6,723 nucleotides of DNA, taken from contig CAAFUL010000067.1 in NCBI GenBank assembly GCA_900766185.1, positions 1-6,723 on the forward strand, written 5' to 3'. Positions 1 through 6,023 of the stretch are shown here, one piece after another. Made by a program: the position numbers and the translations under genes. A model generated the notes under the pieces. It ran no database searches and was not told where the DNA came from. It saw only the letters and a program-made list of their open reading frames with translations. Within the stretch, counting starts at the first letter, position 1; every line of letters starts with the position of its first letter. The stretch is from an uncultured Johnsonella sp. Lineage in GTDB: Bacteria > Bacillota > Clostridia > Lachnospirales > Lachnospiraceae.

Positions 1-102
1 GACCGTGCTTTTTGGTGGACAAGCGAGTTCCGCAGTCTGTACTAAGCTTGTGGAAACTTTATTAACAGTACTGCGAGTATGATTGAAATAGGGAGTGTTT
101 CT
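1..102. repeat. Family A palindromic repeat, copy 1 (partial, cut by the window start)
   Basis: This is half of a dispersed palindromic element; its outer end lies at about 102 and the rest is outside the window. Read in reverse complement it matches the left arm of copy 2 (6024-6124). Shared anchors are TGCTTTTTGGT (6-16), AGTTCCGCAGTCTGT (26-40) and TGCGAGTATGATTGAA (72-87). Its terminal 22 bases (81-102) are the exact reverse complement of the first 22 bases of copy 3 (6569-6590), so copies 1 and 3 share a terminus variant that differs from copy 2. No open reading frame is evident. It is non-coding, probably MITE-like or REP-like; the family name is unknown to me. Confidence 0.7.
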
Positions 103-153
103 GTTTAATTGTTGCCGTGCAATCGTTTCTGACTAATGTTTGTGTTTCTGCCT

Positions 154-173
154 ATTGTTTATGTTGCCAACTC
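154..173 (+). repeat. Family B-like repeat terminus, left of the hydrolase
   Basis: The 20-mer ATTGTTTATGTTGCCAACTC starts with the same 16 bases as the left end of the complete family B element at 6278. It is matched in inverted orientation, 18 of 20 bases, by 5973-5992 on the far side of the transporter operon. It lies 21 bases beyond the hydrolase stop codon. It may be the remnant end of an inserted element. No interior or partner terminus of that copy is visible on its left side. Confidence 0.5.
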
Positions 174-194
174 AATTTATATTTTAACCCTCCA

Positions 195-1139
195 TTAAAT
201 CAAGTAAGTTTCTATTAAATCAACCAATTCCTTAGGGTTTTCGATATGTGGCATAAGTTTTGCTCTTTTTATAACGCAGCTTTCAACATTTTTATTAACA
301 TAATTATACATATCTTTGATAAAGGGTCCTTCTTTATCTTCACTACCATACAGTATACTTATACTGTGATTTGAGTTAGAGAGGCTTTTTTTAGAGTCGT
401 TTTTTATATAATTCGAAACCATACTTTTATATAATGATTTCGGGCTTTTTCCTATATGTGCATTGTTATAATATAATTCAATCAATTTATCTGATATAAA
501 ATATTTATGAGAAACTTTTTTAGTAAAGTTATTATGGATGTTATTTTTACTCATAATAAGATTATAAATAAAAGTTCCGATTATAGGTGTATTCAAAATA
601 AAATGTAAAAGTTTGCTTAATTTATAAGGCTTTTGCTCAAGTGATGTAGGAGATACAAGTATAACCTTATCAAATTTATCAGGATTTAATGCCAAAGATT
701 CTATTATACTTTCTGCACTTTTTCCATAGGCAACCACATCACAAGTGCCTGATATAATATCCTTACTGAAGTCAGAAATCAACTGGGTGTAAATGTATGA
801 GGTATAGTTTGTATCAGGTTTTGAAGAATGACCGCAGCCTATTAAATCCGGAACATATACTGAATGTTTTTTTGATAATCTTTTTGCTATTCCAAGCCAC
901 TCACTACTGTTTGAATAAACAGATATATCATGCAGTATAAGTAAAGGTTTTTTATTACCGGAGTTGAATGCAGTATAATTAATATCCCCTAAGTTCCATT
1001 TGTAAATTTTTTGTTCTTCAGAAATTGATTTACTGTTATGTGCTGATTTTATAGATATAAATTTATTTATCAAATGGATTATTCCTAAGCTGCCGGAAAA
1101 CAGGGTAAGTAAGCTGATTAACTTATATTTTAGCTTCAT
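195..1139 (-). CDS. Membrane-anchored alpha/beta-fold hydrolase
   Basis: A 314-residue protein of the alpha/beta hydrolase superfamily; its substrate cannot be named. Residues 5-30 form a hydrophobic N-terminal segment after a Lys-rich start, so it is probably a signal anchor with the catalytic domain outside the membrane. The fold's landmarks are visible: strand plus oxyanion region LLILHD (66-71), DLIGCGHSSKP (98-108), nucleophile elbow YGKSAES with Ser141, acid GSED with Asp268, and catalytic His298 in MPHIENP. The elbow reads G-K-S-A-E instead of the usual G-x-S-x-G, but the triad looks intact. The start at 1139 was chosen because AAAGGAG lies 6 bases upstream; an in-frame ATG at 1181 has no ribosome site. 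It is divergent from the transporter operon and nothing in the sequence ties it to cobalamin. I see no hairpin terminator after its stop. The superfamily is secure, the function open. Confidence 0.85.
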   Translation of the reverse strand: MKLKYKLISLLTLFSGSLGIIHLINKFISIKSAHNSKSISEEQKIYKWNLGDINYTAFNSGNKKPLLILHDISVYSNSSEWLGIAKRLSKKHSVYVPDLIGCGHSSKPDTNYTSYIYTQLISDFSKDIISGTCDVVAYGKSAESIIESLALNPDKFDKVILVSPTSLEQKPYKLSKLLHFILNTPIIGTFIYNLIMSKNNIHNNFTKKVSHKYFISDKLIELYYNNAHIGKSPKSLYKSMVSNYIKNDSKKSLSNSNHSISILYGSEDKEGPFIKDMYNYVNKNVESCVIKRAKLMPHIENPKELVDLIETYLI

Positions 1140-1181
1140 ATATGACTCCTTTACAACCTTAAATATAGTATATTTTATCAA

Positions 1182-1187
1182 ATTATA
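1182..1187 (-). promoter_or_regulatory. Candidate -10 box for the hydrolase
   Basis: On the minus strand TATAAT lies about 43 bases upstream of the chosen hydrolase start, a reasonable distance for a promoter. No convincing -35 box is found 16-18 bases further upstream, so this is a weak call in an AT-rich stretch where chance matches are common. A perfect TTGACA also occurs on the minus strand at 1244-1239, but the sequence 17 bases after it (GATATC) is a poor -10. Confidence 0.25.
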
Positions 1188-1319
1188 ATTGTTTATGCCA
1201 GTGTAATGTATCTTTGATATCCGGCTTTATTACCACTTTGTCAATAGATTGTAACATATATAGTCAAAGAAAATTAAAATCTACTCTCCTAGTGCTGATA
1301 TTAATTAAATGTCAATGAT

Positions 1320-1333
1320 ATACACCAGTGTAT
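1320..1333. promoter_or_regulatory. Small dyad, possible operator
   Basis: ATACAC and GTGTAT form a perfect 6-base inverted repeat around a CA centre, between the two divergent genes and about 85 bases before the promoter candidate at 1417. A related string, CAGTGTA, occurs at 1199-1205 nearer the hydrolase. It could be a regulator site, but dyads of this size arise by chance in AT-rich DNA. Confidence 0.2.
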
Positions 1334-1416
1334 CGTTTCTTAAATAAGTATAGCAAAGAACTTGCTCAAACTGTAAAATTTGAAGTGAATCTCTCTTTTG
1401 TAAGTCGTTATATAGC

Positions 1417-1446
1417 TTGACAAAGGCTAATTTGAAATGATATGCT
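1417..1446 (+). promoter_or_regulatory. Candidate sigma-A promoter for the cobalamin operon
   Basis: A perfect -35 box TTGACA (1417-1422) is followed after 18 bases by TATGCT (1441-1446), a 4 of 6 match to TATAAT. It would give a leader of about 375 bases before the first start codon. A competing -10-like TATAAT at 1564-1569 lies inside a long hairpin and has no good -35 box. Only 5'-end mapping could decide. Confidence 0.4.
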
Positions 1447-1480
1447 GTAAATGATAAAAAGTTACAGTTCAGATAGTTCA

Positions 1481-1542
1481 TTTATCTTCGTCAAAACAAG
1501 CTAAAAAAGCTTAATCTTATTTATAAATTAGACGAAGATGAA
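1481..1542 (+). other. Leader hairpin 1
   Basis: The segment 1481-1492 (ending ATCTTCGTC) pairs with GACGAAGATGAA (1531-1542) to give a 12-bp stem with one G-U pair. The 38-base loop contains a second small hairpin, AAGCT-AAAA-AGCTT. There is no U tract after it, so it is not an intrinsic terminator. It would lie in the transcribed leader if the promoter at 1417 is used. Role unknown. Confidence 0.4.
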
Positions 1543-1553
1543 TATTGGTGTTA

Positions 1554-1616
1554 GATATATATGTATAATATGTGCCTGAAAGAAAGCTTTCATTTGGCAT
1601 ATTATTCATATATATC
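1554..1616 (+). other. Leader hairpin 2, long near-perfect palindrome
   Basis: GATATATATG (1554-1563) pairs with CATATATATC (1607-1616). After one T-T mismatch, ATAATATG pairs with CATATTAT, then CC with GG, and the top is TGAAAG-AAAG-CTTTCA. In total about 26 pairs fit in 63 bases just ahead of the riboswitch. It lacks a following U run. It may stabilise the leader, insulate the aptamer from upstream pairing, or be a DNA-level site; none of these is shown by the sequence. Confidence 0.5.
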
Positions 1617-1654
1617 CAGCCTACCTGAACTGCAACATAAAAAATTATAGAAAA

Positions 1655-1803
1655 TAAATATAAATATATGGAAGCAGGTGAAATTCCTGTACGATCCCGT
1701 CACTGTAAGGGTATATATTACCTAAGTCAGATACATATCTTACGCATAGCTTTACGAGAGATGGAGCTATATGACAGTCGGGGGATTTCTTCGGCTTTTT
1801 TTT
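1655..1803 (+). promoter_or_regulatory. Cobalamin (B12) riboswitch with terminator-type expression platform
   Basis: The conserved core is clear: GGTGAAATTCC (1677-1687), the CCCGTCACTGT block (1696-1706), a small GGTA-TATAT-TACC hairpin (1710-1722), and the B12 box AAGTCAGATAC (1724-1734). P5 is CAGG/CCTG around loop TGAAATT (1679-1685). ATATG near 1666-1670 can pair with CATAT at 1734-1738 to close the core. An ATAGCT/AGCTAT hairpin (1746-1770) leads to the terminator at 1776-1803. Known cobalamin riboswitches usually repress uptake or synthesis genes when B12 is plentiful, and placing the terminator before the first ribosome site fits that. The outer 5' boundary (P1) is uncertain by about 20 bases. 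It controls the importer operon starting at 1830. Confidence 0.92.
1776..1803 (+). terminator. Riboswitch intrinsic terminator, probably also P13
   Basis: AGTCGGGG (1776-1783) pairs with CTTCGGCT (1789-1796) around loop GATTT, an 8-bp stem with three G-U pairs, followed directly by an eight-T run (1796-1803). It ends 13 bases before the ribosome site of the first gene. The loop is complementary to aptamer loop L5 (AAATT, 1681-1685), and the 5' arm is complementary to the aptamer core (1694-1706). This makes it a plausible ligand-responsive switch. Confidence 0.85.
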
Positions 1804-1829
1804 ATTTTCTAAAAATGAGAGGAGTATTT

Positions 1830-2885
1830 ATGAAAAAAATAAAAAACAGTAAGTCGTATTTTTTTGTTGTACTTTTGCTTGTAATGATTGTTTCAGCTTG
1901 TAGTTCCAATCAAAAAAGTACTGAGGAACAGACATCAATTGCTGTAAGTGAGCAAACATCAAATACTGCAAGCGAGCAGACATCAAGTATTTCAAGTGAA
2001 GCGGATAATGACGCTTATTATCCCGTAACTATTCAAAATTATAAATATTCAAAAGATCCTGTGGATATCACATTTGAAAAAATGCCTGAGAGAGTGTATG
2101 TTGTAAATCCGAGTTCATTGGAAAATATGTTAGCGCTAGGTCTTGAGGATAAGATAGCTAAGGTATCTGTTGGAGATGAAACCACTGAACAAGCGGCGGA
2201 ATTTATAAAAAAAATGGGAAGTACCGAGCTTACAAAAGAAGAGGTACTTGGTAACAATATAGATTTTATTCTTGCGTGGTACAGTACATTTAGTGATAAG
2301 TATCTTGGAGAGGTAGATTATTGGCATGAAAAGGGAATCAATACCTACATGGCACTTAACAGCAGCGTAAAGAAACCTGCTCCAAATACATTGGAAGATG
2401 AATACGAAGACATCAGAAATCTGGGAAAAATTTTTAATGTAGAAGATCGTGCGGAGGCTCTTATAGCAAAAATGGATAAAGGAATTGCTGATGCACAGGA
2501 GAAAGTAAAGGAAAAAGGAAAGATAAAGACTATTATTTTGGAAGTGGAGAAGGATAACCAACTTAGGCTTTACGGACCTGAGACTATAGGAGGTGTAATT
2601 GCTGAAAAGGTAGGTGCCGATCTGATGACCAATGAGCCTCGTATAACTTCAGAGCAATTAATTGAACTTAATCCTGATGTGATATTTACTGTGTATTTCG
2701 GTTCATCAGATGAGTTAAATGAAAAAACGGCAGTTGATTTATTGAAAAATAATCCGGCTTTGCAAAGTATTTCAGCAATTCAAAATGACCGTATATATCC
2801 TACACCATTGGCATATACCTATGTACCGGGAGCAAGAACATTGGAAGCCATTGAATTTTTTGCTAATAAGCTTTACGGAGAATAA
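1830..2885 (+). CDS. Solute-binding lipoprotein of a corrinoid-type ABC importer, paralogue 1
   Basis: A 351-residue periplasmic-binding-type (BtuF/FhuD/TroA-like, class III) receptor that should sit outside the membrane, tethered by lipid, and deliver substrate to the permease encoded at 4086. The signal peptide has a Lys-rich start, a hydrophobic core (11-21) and lipobox VSAC with lipidated Cys24. A Ser/Thr/Glu-rich linker (25-62) precedes the binding domain from YYPVTI. FEKMPERV (82-89) and the LEDKI stretch mark the N lobe; LRLYGPETIGG and GARTLEAIEFF lie in the C lobe. The start at 1830 has GAGAGGAG 5 bases upstream. The same frame runs open back to 1668, but that part is riboswitch RNA. 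Substrate is inferred as cobalamin or another corrinoid from the riboswitch; by sequence alone iron-siderophore or haem is possible. The next gene is a close paralogue. Confidence 0.9.
   Translation: MKKIKNSKSYFFVVLLLVMIVSACSSNQKSTEEQTSIAVSEQTSNTASEQTSSISSEADNDAYYPVTIQNYKYSKDPVDITFEKMPERVYVVNPSSLENMLALGLEDKIAKVSVGDETTEQAAEFIKKMGSTELTKEEVLGNNIDFILAWYSTFSDKYLGEVDYWHEKGINTYMALNSSVKKPAPNTLEDEYEDIRNLGKIFNVEDRAEALIAKMDKGIADAQEKVKEKGKIKTIILEVEKDNQLRLYGPETIGGVIAEKVGADLMTNEPRITSEQLIELNPDVIFTVYFGSSDELNEKTAVDLLKNNPALQSISAIQNDRIYPTPLAYTYVPGARTLEAIEFFANKLYGE
1926..1997 (+). repeat. Three 24-bp tandem repeats coding the lipoprotein linker
   Basis: Three imperfect 24-base units code for EQTSIAVS, EQTSNTAS and EQTSSISS (residues 33-56). 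They form the flexible spacer between the lipid anchor and the binding domain. The paralogue downstream has a linker of similar composition but no such repeat, so the repeat probably arose after the duplication. Confidence 0.75.
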
Positions 2886-2908
2886 AATATCAAAGGAGTT
2901 ATTGGATT

Positions 2909-3982
2909 ATGAAAAATATTGTAAATAAAAAGTATTTTAATCTTTTATTAACACTATTGTTAGCATTATTATTGTCAGCTTGCAGTACACAAAAGCCGAC
3001 AAATGAATCTGATACATCCGATACAACTGCTACAAGTGAGGCGTTAAATTCAGAAATACAAAGTAGTGAAGTTGCCAAAAATACATCAGATCATTATCCG
3101 GTAACTATTCAAACTTATCGCCATTCAAAAGAACCCATCGAACTTGTGTTTGAAAAGATGCCGGAGCGAGTATATGCAGTAAATCCAAGCTCTGTTGAAA
3201 ATATGATTGCACTTGGATTGGAAGATAAAATTGTAAAAGTATCTTTGGGAAGCAGGGATAGACTTACTGACGCCGGAAAAGCACTATATGATAAATTAGG
3301 CGGTCAAAAAGAAACCTTATCAAAAGAAGAAATACTTAATAATAATATTGATTTTATTATAGGCTGGTACAGTACTTTTGATGATAAAAGTCTTGGAGAG
3401 GTTGACTATTGGCATGAAAAGGGAATCAAGACCTATATTGCACTTAACAGCAGTATAAAGAAACCCGCACCCAATACATTAGAAGACGAATATGAAGACA
3501 TTAGAAATTTAGGAAAGATTTTTAATGTGGAAGATCGTGCAGAAGCACTGATTGCTGAAATGGATAAAAAAATTGCAAGTGCGCAAGAGAAGGTAAAGGA
3601 AAAGGGTAAAACAAGAGTAATTATTTTGGAAGTGGAAAAAGAAAATCAACTTAGACTTTACGGACCGGAAACTATAGGAGGAATAATTGCCGAAAAAGTA
3701 GGTGCCGATCTGTTAACTAATGAACAGACAATTACTGCTGAAGAACTTATTAATTTAACCCCGGATGTAATTTTTTCAGTGTACTTTGGACCGGATACTG
3801 ATTTGACAGAAGAGTCCTGTGTGCAAAAATTAATGGATAATCCGGCACTTAAGAGTATCTCTGCAATTCAGAATCAAAAAGTCTATCCGATAACTTTATC
3901 TTACACTTATGCAACAGGTGCAAGAACACTTGAAGCAATTAACTATATATCCGATATTTTATATCCGGAACTTACACAATAA
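2909..3982 (+). CDS. Solute-binding lipoprotein of a corrinoid-type ABC importer, paralogue 2
   Basis: A 357-residue tandem paralogue of the preceding receptor, starting 23 bases after its stop with no terminator between them. The signal peptide is followed by lipobox LSAC with lipidated Cys25, then a Ser/Thr/Asp-rich linker to about residue 61 and the binding domain from HYPVTI. By eye roughly two thirds of the mature residues match paralogue 1. The middle section (about 163-233 here, including GEVDYWHEKGI and KKPAPNTLEDEYED) is nearly identical. Differences concentrate in the linker, in 114-141 (SRDRLTDAGKALYDKLGG replaces a shorter stretch) and in 272-331. The start has AAAGGAG 10 bases upstream. 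The two receptors may bind different corrinoids or intermediates while sharing one permease, a pattern known for other importers; here it is inference. A terminator-like hairpin follows. Confidence 0.9.
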   Translation: MKNIVNKKYFNLLLTLLLALLLSACSTQKPTNESDTSDTTATSEALNSEIQSSEVAKNTSDHYPVTIQTYRHSKEPIELVFEKMPERVYAVNPSSVENMIALGLEDKIVKVSLGSRDRLTDAGKALYDKLGGQKETLSKEEILNNNIDFIIGWYSTFDDKSLGEVDYWHEKGIKTYIALNSSIKKPAPNTLEDEYEDIRNLGKIFNVEDRAEALIAEMDKKIASAQEKVKEKGKTRVIILEVEKENQLRLYGPETIGGIIAEKVGADLLTNEQTITAEELINLTPDVIFSVYFGPDTDLTEESCVQKLMDNPALKSISAIQNQKVYPITLSYTYATGARTLEAINYISDILYPELTQ

Positions 3983-4025
3983 ACAAAACTAATGAAGAAA
4001 AACTGATTGTTATTTATGTAATGAG

Positions 4026-4069
4026 AAGGATGGACATGGCATAAGAATGTCAATATCCATCCTTTTTTT
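4026..4069 (+). terminator. Internal intrinsic terminator or attenuator between receptor and permease genes
   Basis: AAGGATGGA (4026-4034) pairs with TCCATCCTT (4056-4064), 9 bp around a 21-base loop. A seven-T run (4063-4069) overlaps the end of the stem. GACAT/ATGTC inside the loop offers further pairing. It sits in the 103-base gap between two genes that must function together, just before the permease ribosome site (4073-4081). It is therefore best read as a partial terminator that lowers permease and ATPase transcription relative to the receptors. The large loop makes full termination less likely. Confidence 0.65.
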
Positions 4070-4085
4070 ATTAGAAGGGAGTTTT

Positions 4086-5144
4086 ATGGAAAAAAGGAAT
4101 ATGAAAATGCTAAAAATAGGAATAATAGAAATATTACTATTTGCAGGAATTTTAGCATCACTTATTTTGGCTGTACTTGTAGGTTCTGTTGATATTACAG
4201 CAAAAGATGTATACAGCATAATTATTAATAAGATATTTAATATACCGATTAGTGAAAGTATTACGGCAGCGCAGAGAGATATCGTTTGGGAGCTTAGACT
4301 TCCAAGATTAGTTATGGCGGTACTTGTTGGAGCGGGACTTTCACTTTCAGGAACAGTAATGCAGGCAATAGTAAAAAACTCACTTGCCGATCCGTATATA
4401 TTGGGAATTTCATCAGGTGCATCACTCGGTGCAACTCTAGGAATTGTTTTAAATGTAGGTAAGGGGCTTTCTACTAACTTTATATCTATAACTGCATTTA
4501 TAGGAGCACTGGGTACTTCATTTTTGGTTTTACTTGTTTCCGGTGTAAAAGGTCGTGCAAATTCCGTAAAATTATTGCTTGCAGGTCTGGCTATAGCCTC
4601 GCTTAGTTCGGCACTTACAAGTTTTATTATATGGATGAGTAATTCTCCTTCAGAAGCTGCACAGCGTGTAAGTTTTTGGTTGATGGGAAGTTTGGAGCCT
4701 GCAAAGTGGTCTCATATTTCTTTTATGACACCTATCGTTATAGGAATTTATCTTTTCTTTGTAACACAATACCGTACACTTAATTTGATGCTGCTTGGAG
4801 ATGATGTGGCTATTACACTGGGAAAAGATCTTTATTGGTATCGTATTATATATTTGGTTTTAACCTCTGCATTGGTGGGAACAATTGTTTCTATATGTGG
4901 AATTATAGGTTTTGTGGGTCTGATAATTCCTCATATTATACGCTCTATTTTTGGAACAGACCATAAGATACTTATTACTCTTGTTGTATTGTTCAGCTCT
5001 ATATTTATGATTTGGATGGATGTTATTAGCAGGATAATAAGAAAGGGAAGTCAGCTTCCTATAGGAGTTATTATTTCTTTGATTGGCGCACCTTTGTTTA
5101 TTTATCTACTTGTCAGCAGGACTTATGGATTTGGAGAAAAATAA
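4086..5144 (+). CDS. FecCD/BtuC-family ABC importer permease
   Basis: A 352-residue integral membrane protein of the FecCD family, which forms the homodimeric channel of type II importers for B12, haem and siderophores. Many hydrophobic segments run from about residue 10 to 345, compatible with the usual ten helices. Family hallmarks are RLPR (71-74), GAGLSLSGTVMQ followed by KNSLADPYILGISSGASLG (82-115), and the C-terminal coupling region CGIIGFVGLIIPHIIR with GTDHK (271-294) that contacts the ATPase. The start at 4086 is preceded by AGAAGGGAG at 4 bases. An in-frame ATG at 4047 lies in the loop of the internal terminator and has no ribosome site. Its stop overlaps the ATPase start by one base (TAATG), implying coupled translation. 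Length is typical of the family. Corrinoid transport is inferred from the riboswitch. Confidence 0.93.
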   Translation: MEKRNMKMLKIGIIEILLFAGILASLILAVLVGSVDITAKDVYSIIINKIFNIPISESITAAQRDIVWELRLPRLVMAVLVGAGLSLSGTVMQAIVKNSLADPYILGISSGASLGATLGIVLNVGKGLSTNFISITAFIGALGTSFLVLLVSGVKGRANSVKLLLAGLAIASLSSALTSFIIWMSNSPSEAAQRVSFWLMGSLEPAKWSHISFMTPIVIGIYLFFVTQYRTLNLMLLGDDVAITLGKDLYWYRIIYLVLTSALVGTIVSICGIIGFVGLIIPHIIRSIFGTDHKILITLVVLFSSIFMIWMDVISRIIRKGSQLPIGVIISLIGAPLFIYLLVSRTYGFGEK

Positions 5145-5911
5145 TGAAAATAGAAGCAAAAAATTTGGAAATTAGCTTTGGAAATGAAAAGATTCTTAAA
5201 AGTGTAAGTATGCTAATGCCTGAGAAAAAAAGTATTGGAATAATTGGACCAAACGGTAGTGGGAAAAGTACTTTTCTAAAATGTATTTATAGGGTTCTAA
5301 AACCTGATAAGGGCGTTGTGTATATTGATGAAGTAGCACTAAATAATTTATCTGTTAGGGAAAGTTCAAAAAAAATGTCAGTAGTTGCCCAGCATAATGA
5401 GCAAAGTTTTGATTTTTCTGTTATGGAAATGGTCTTAATGGGACGCTCACCGCATAAAAGATTTTTAGATCGTGATACAAAGGAAGACTTTGAGATTGCT
5501 AAAGATGCCATTAAAAAGGTAGGAATGAGTGATTTTATTAAGAGAAGCTACAACAGTCTATCAGGCGGAGAAAAACAAAGAATTATTCTTGCAAGAGCAT
5601 TAGCTCAAAAAACAGAATGTCTTATACTTGATGAACCTACTAATCACTTAGATATAAGATATCAATTACAATTTATGGAGATTGCTAAGCAACTTGGTGT
5701 TACTGTTATATCTGCAGTTCACGATCTTAATATAGCTTCAATGTATTGTGAGTACATATTTGCACTTAAAAACGGTAAAATTTTCGGTCATGGAACACCA
5801 AAAGAATTTATTACAGAGGAAATGATTAAAGACTTATACGGTGTAAAGGCTAAAATAATAAATGTAGATGAGAAGATTTGGGTTAGATATACAGGTTTAG
5901 TTGATGAATAG
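5144..5911 (+). CDS. FecE/BtuD-family ABC importer ATPase
   Basis: A 255-residue cytoplasmic ATPase that pairs with the FecCD-type permease just upstream and powers import by ATP hydrolysis. All motifs are present: Walker A GPNGSGKS (35-42), Q-loop Gln83, signature LSGGEKQR (139-146), Walker B LILDEPT (160-166), D-loop NHLD (167-170) and H-loop His193 in AVHDLN. GHGTPKEF (215-222) is the usual C-terminal element of this subfamily. The start overlaps the permease stop by one base and has GGAG 7 bases upstream, so the two are translationally coupled. It is the last gene of the operon and is followed by a strong terminator. Complete and apparently functional; the family is certain, the corrinoid substrate is inferred from the riboswitch. 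Confidence 0.95.
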   Translation: MKIEAKNLEISFGNEKILKSVSMLMPEKKSIGIIGPNGSGKSTFLKCIYRVLKPDKGVVYIDEVALNNLSVRESSKKMSVVAQHNEQSFDFSVMEMVLMGRSPHKRFLDRDTKEDFEIAKDAIKKVGMSDFIKRSYNSLSGGEKQRIILARALAQKTECLILDEPTNHLDIRYQLQFMEIAKQLGVTVISAVHDLNIASMYCEYIFALKNGKIFGHGTPKEFITEEMIKDLYGVKAKIINVDEKIWVRYTGLVDE

Positions 5912-5921
5912 TAAAACAAAT

Positions 5922-5950
5922 TCATGTTCCATGTGGAACATGATGTTTTT
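5922..5950 (+). terminator. Operon-ending intrinsic terminator
   Basis: TCATGTTCC (5922-5930) and GGAACATGA (5935-5943) form a perfect 9-bp stem with loop ATGT. After TG a five-T run follows (5946-5950). It begins 11 bases after the ATPase stop and ends the cobalamin operon. Confidence 0.85.
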
Positions 5951-5972
5951 ATAAAAGGTTAGGTTTATTGGG

Positions 5973-5992
5973 GAGTTAGCAGCATAAACAAT
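5973..5992 (-). repeat. Family B-like repeat terminus, right of the operon
   Basis: GAGTTAGCAGCATAAACAAT is the inverted counterpart of 154-173 (18 of 20 bases match after reverse complementing). Its outer bases match the ends of the family B element. With the left copy it encloses the hydrolase and the whole transporter operon. Flanking bases show no clear target duplication. Confidence 0.5.
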
Positions 5993-6023
5993 TATAATAG
6001 TTGGTGGTTATAGTTATTAGTTT

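Larger units (their letters stand above)
1188..1654. other. Gene-free divergent intergenic region
   Basis: About 470 bases between the divergent hydrolase and the riboswitch. No open reading frame with a ribosome site is visible on either strand. It holds a 12-base dyad (ATACAC-CA-GTGTAT, 1320-1333), one promoter-like sequence facing the operon (1417-1446) and two long hairpins (1481-1542 and 1554-1616), listed separately. The rest is AT-rich sequence with nothing I recognise. If transcription starts near 1453, the operon carries a leader of roughly 375 bases with two hairpins ahead of the aptamer. Confidence 0.6.

Noticed and set aside
1140..1181. Longer hydrolase starting at 1181
   Set aside because: The extra 14 residues lack a ribosome site and overlap the candidate -10 region; AAAGGAG precedes the ATG at 1139.
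1668..1829. N-terminal extension of the first receptor gene
   Set aside because: The frame is open, but this stretch is the cobalamin aptamer and terminator. The ATG at 1668 has no ribosome site, and the signal peptide begins at 1830 behind GAGAGGAG.
2039..2561. Two minus-strand open frames (2039-2257 and 2136-2561)
   Set aside because: They are antisense shadows of the first receptor gene, without ribosome sites or recognisable domains.
2909..3982. Recent gene conversion between the two receptors
   Set aside because: The matching protein section carries many synonymous differences, and the longest identical DNA runs are only slightly over 20 bases, so purifying selection explains it better.
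4047..4085. Earlier permease start at 4047
   Set aside because: That ATG lies in the loop of the internal terminator with no ribosome site; AGAAGGGAG points to 4086.
4010..4219. Minus-strand open frame over the permease start
   Set aside because: It runs across the internal terminator and the permease N-terminus in antisense and has no recognisable features.
5287..5511. Minus-strand open frame within the ATPase gene
   Set aside because: Antisense shadow of a gene with all ABC motifs intact.
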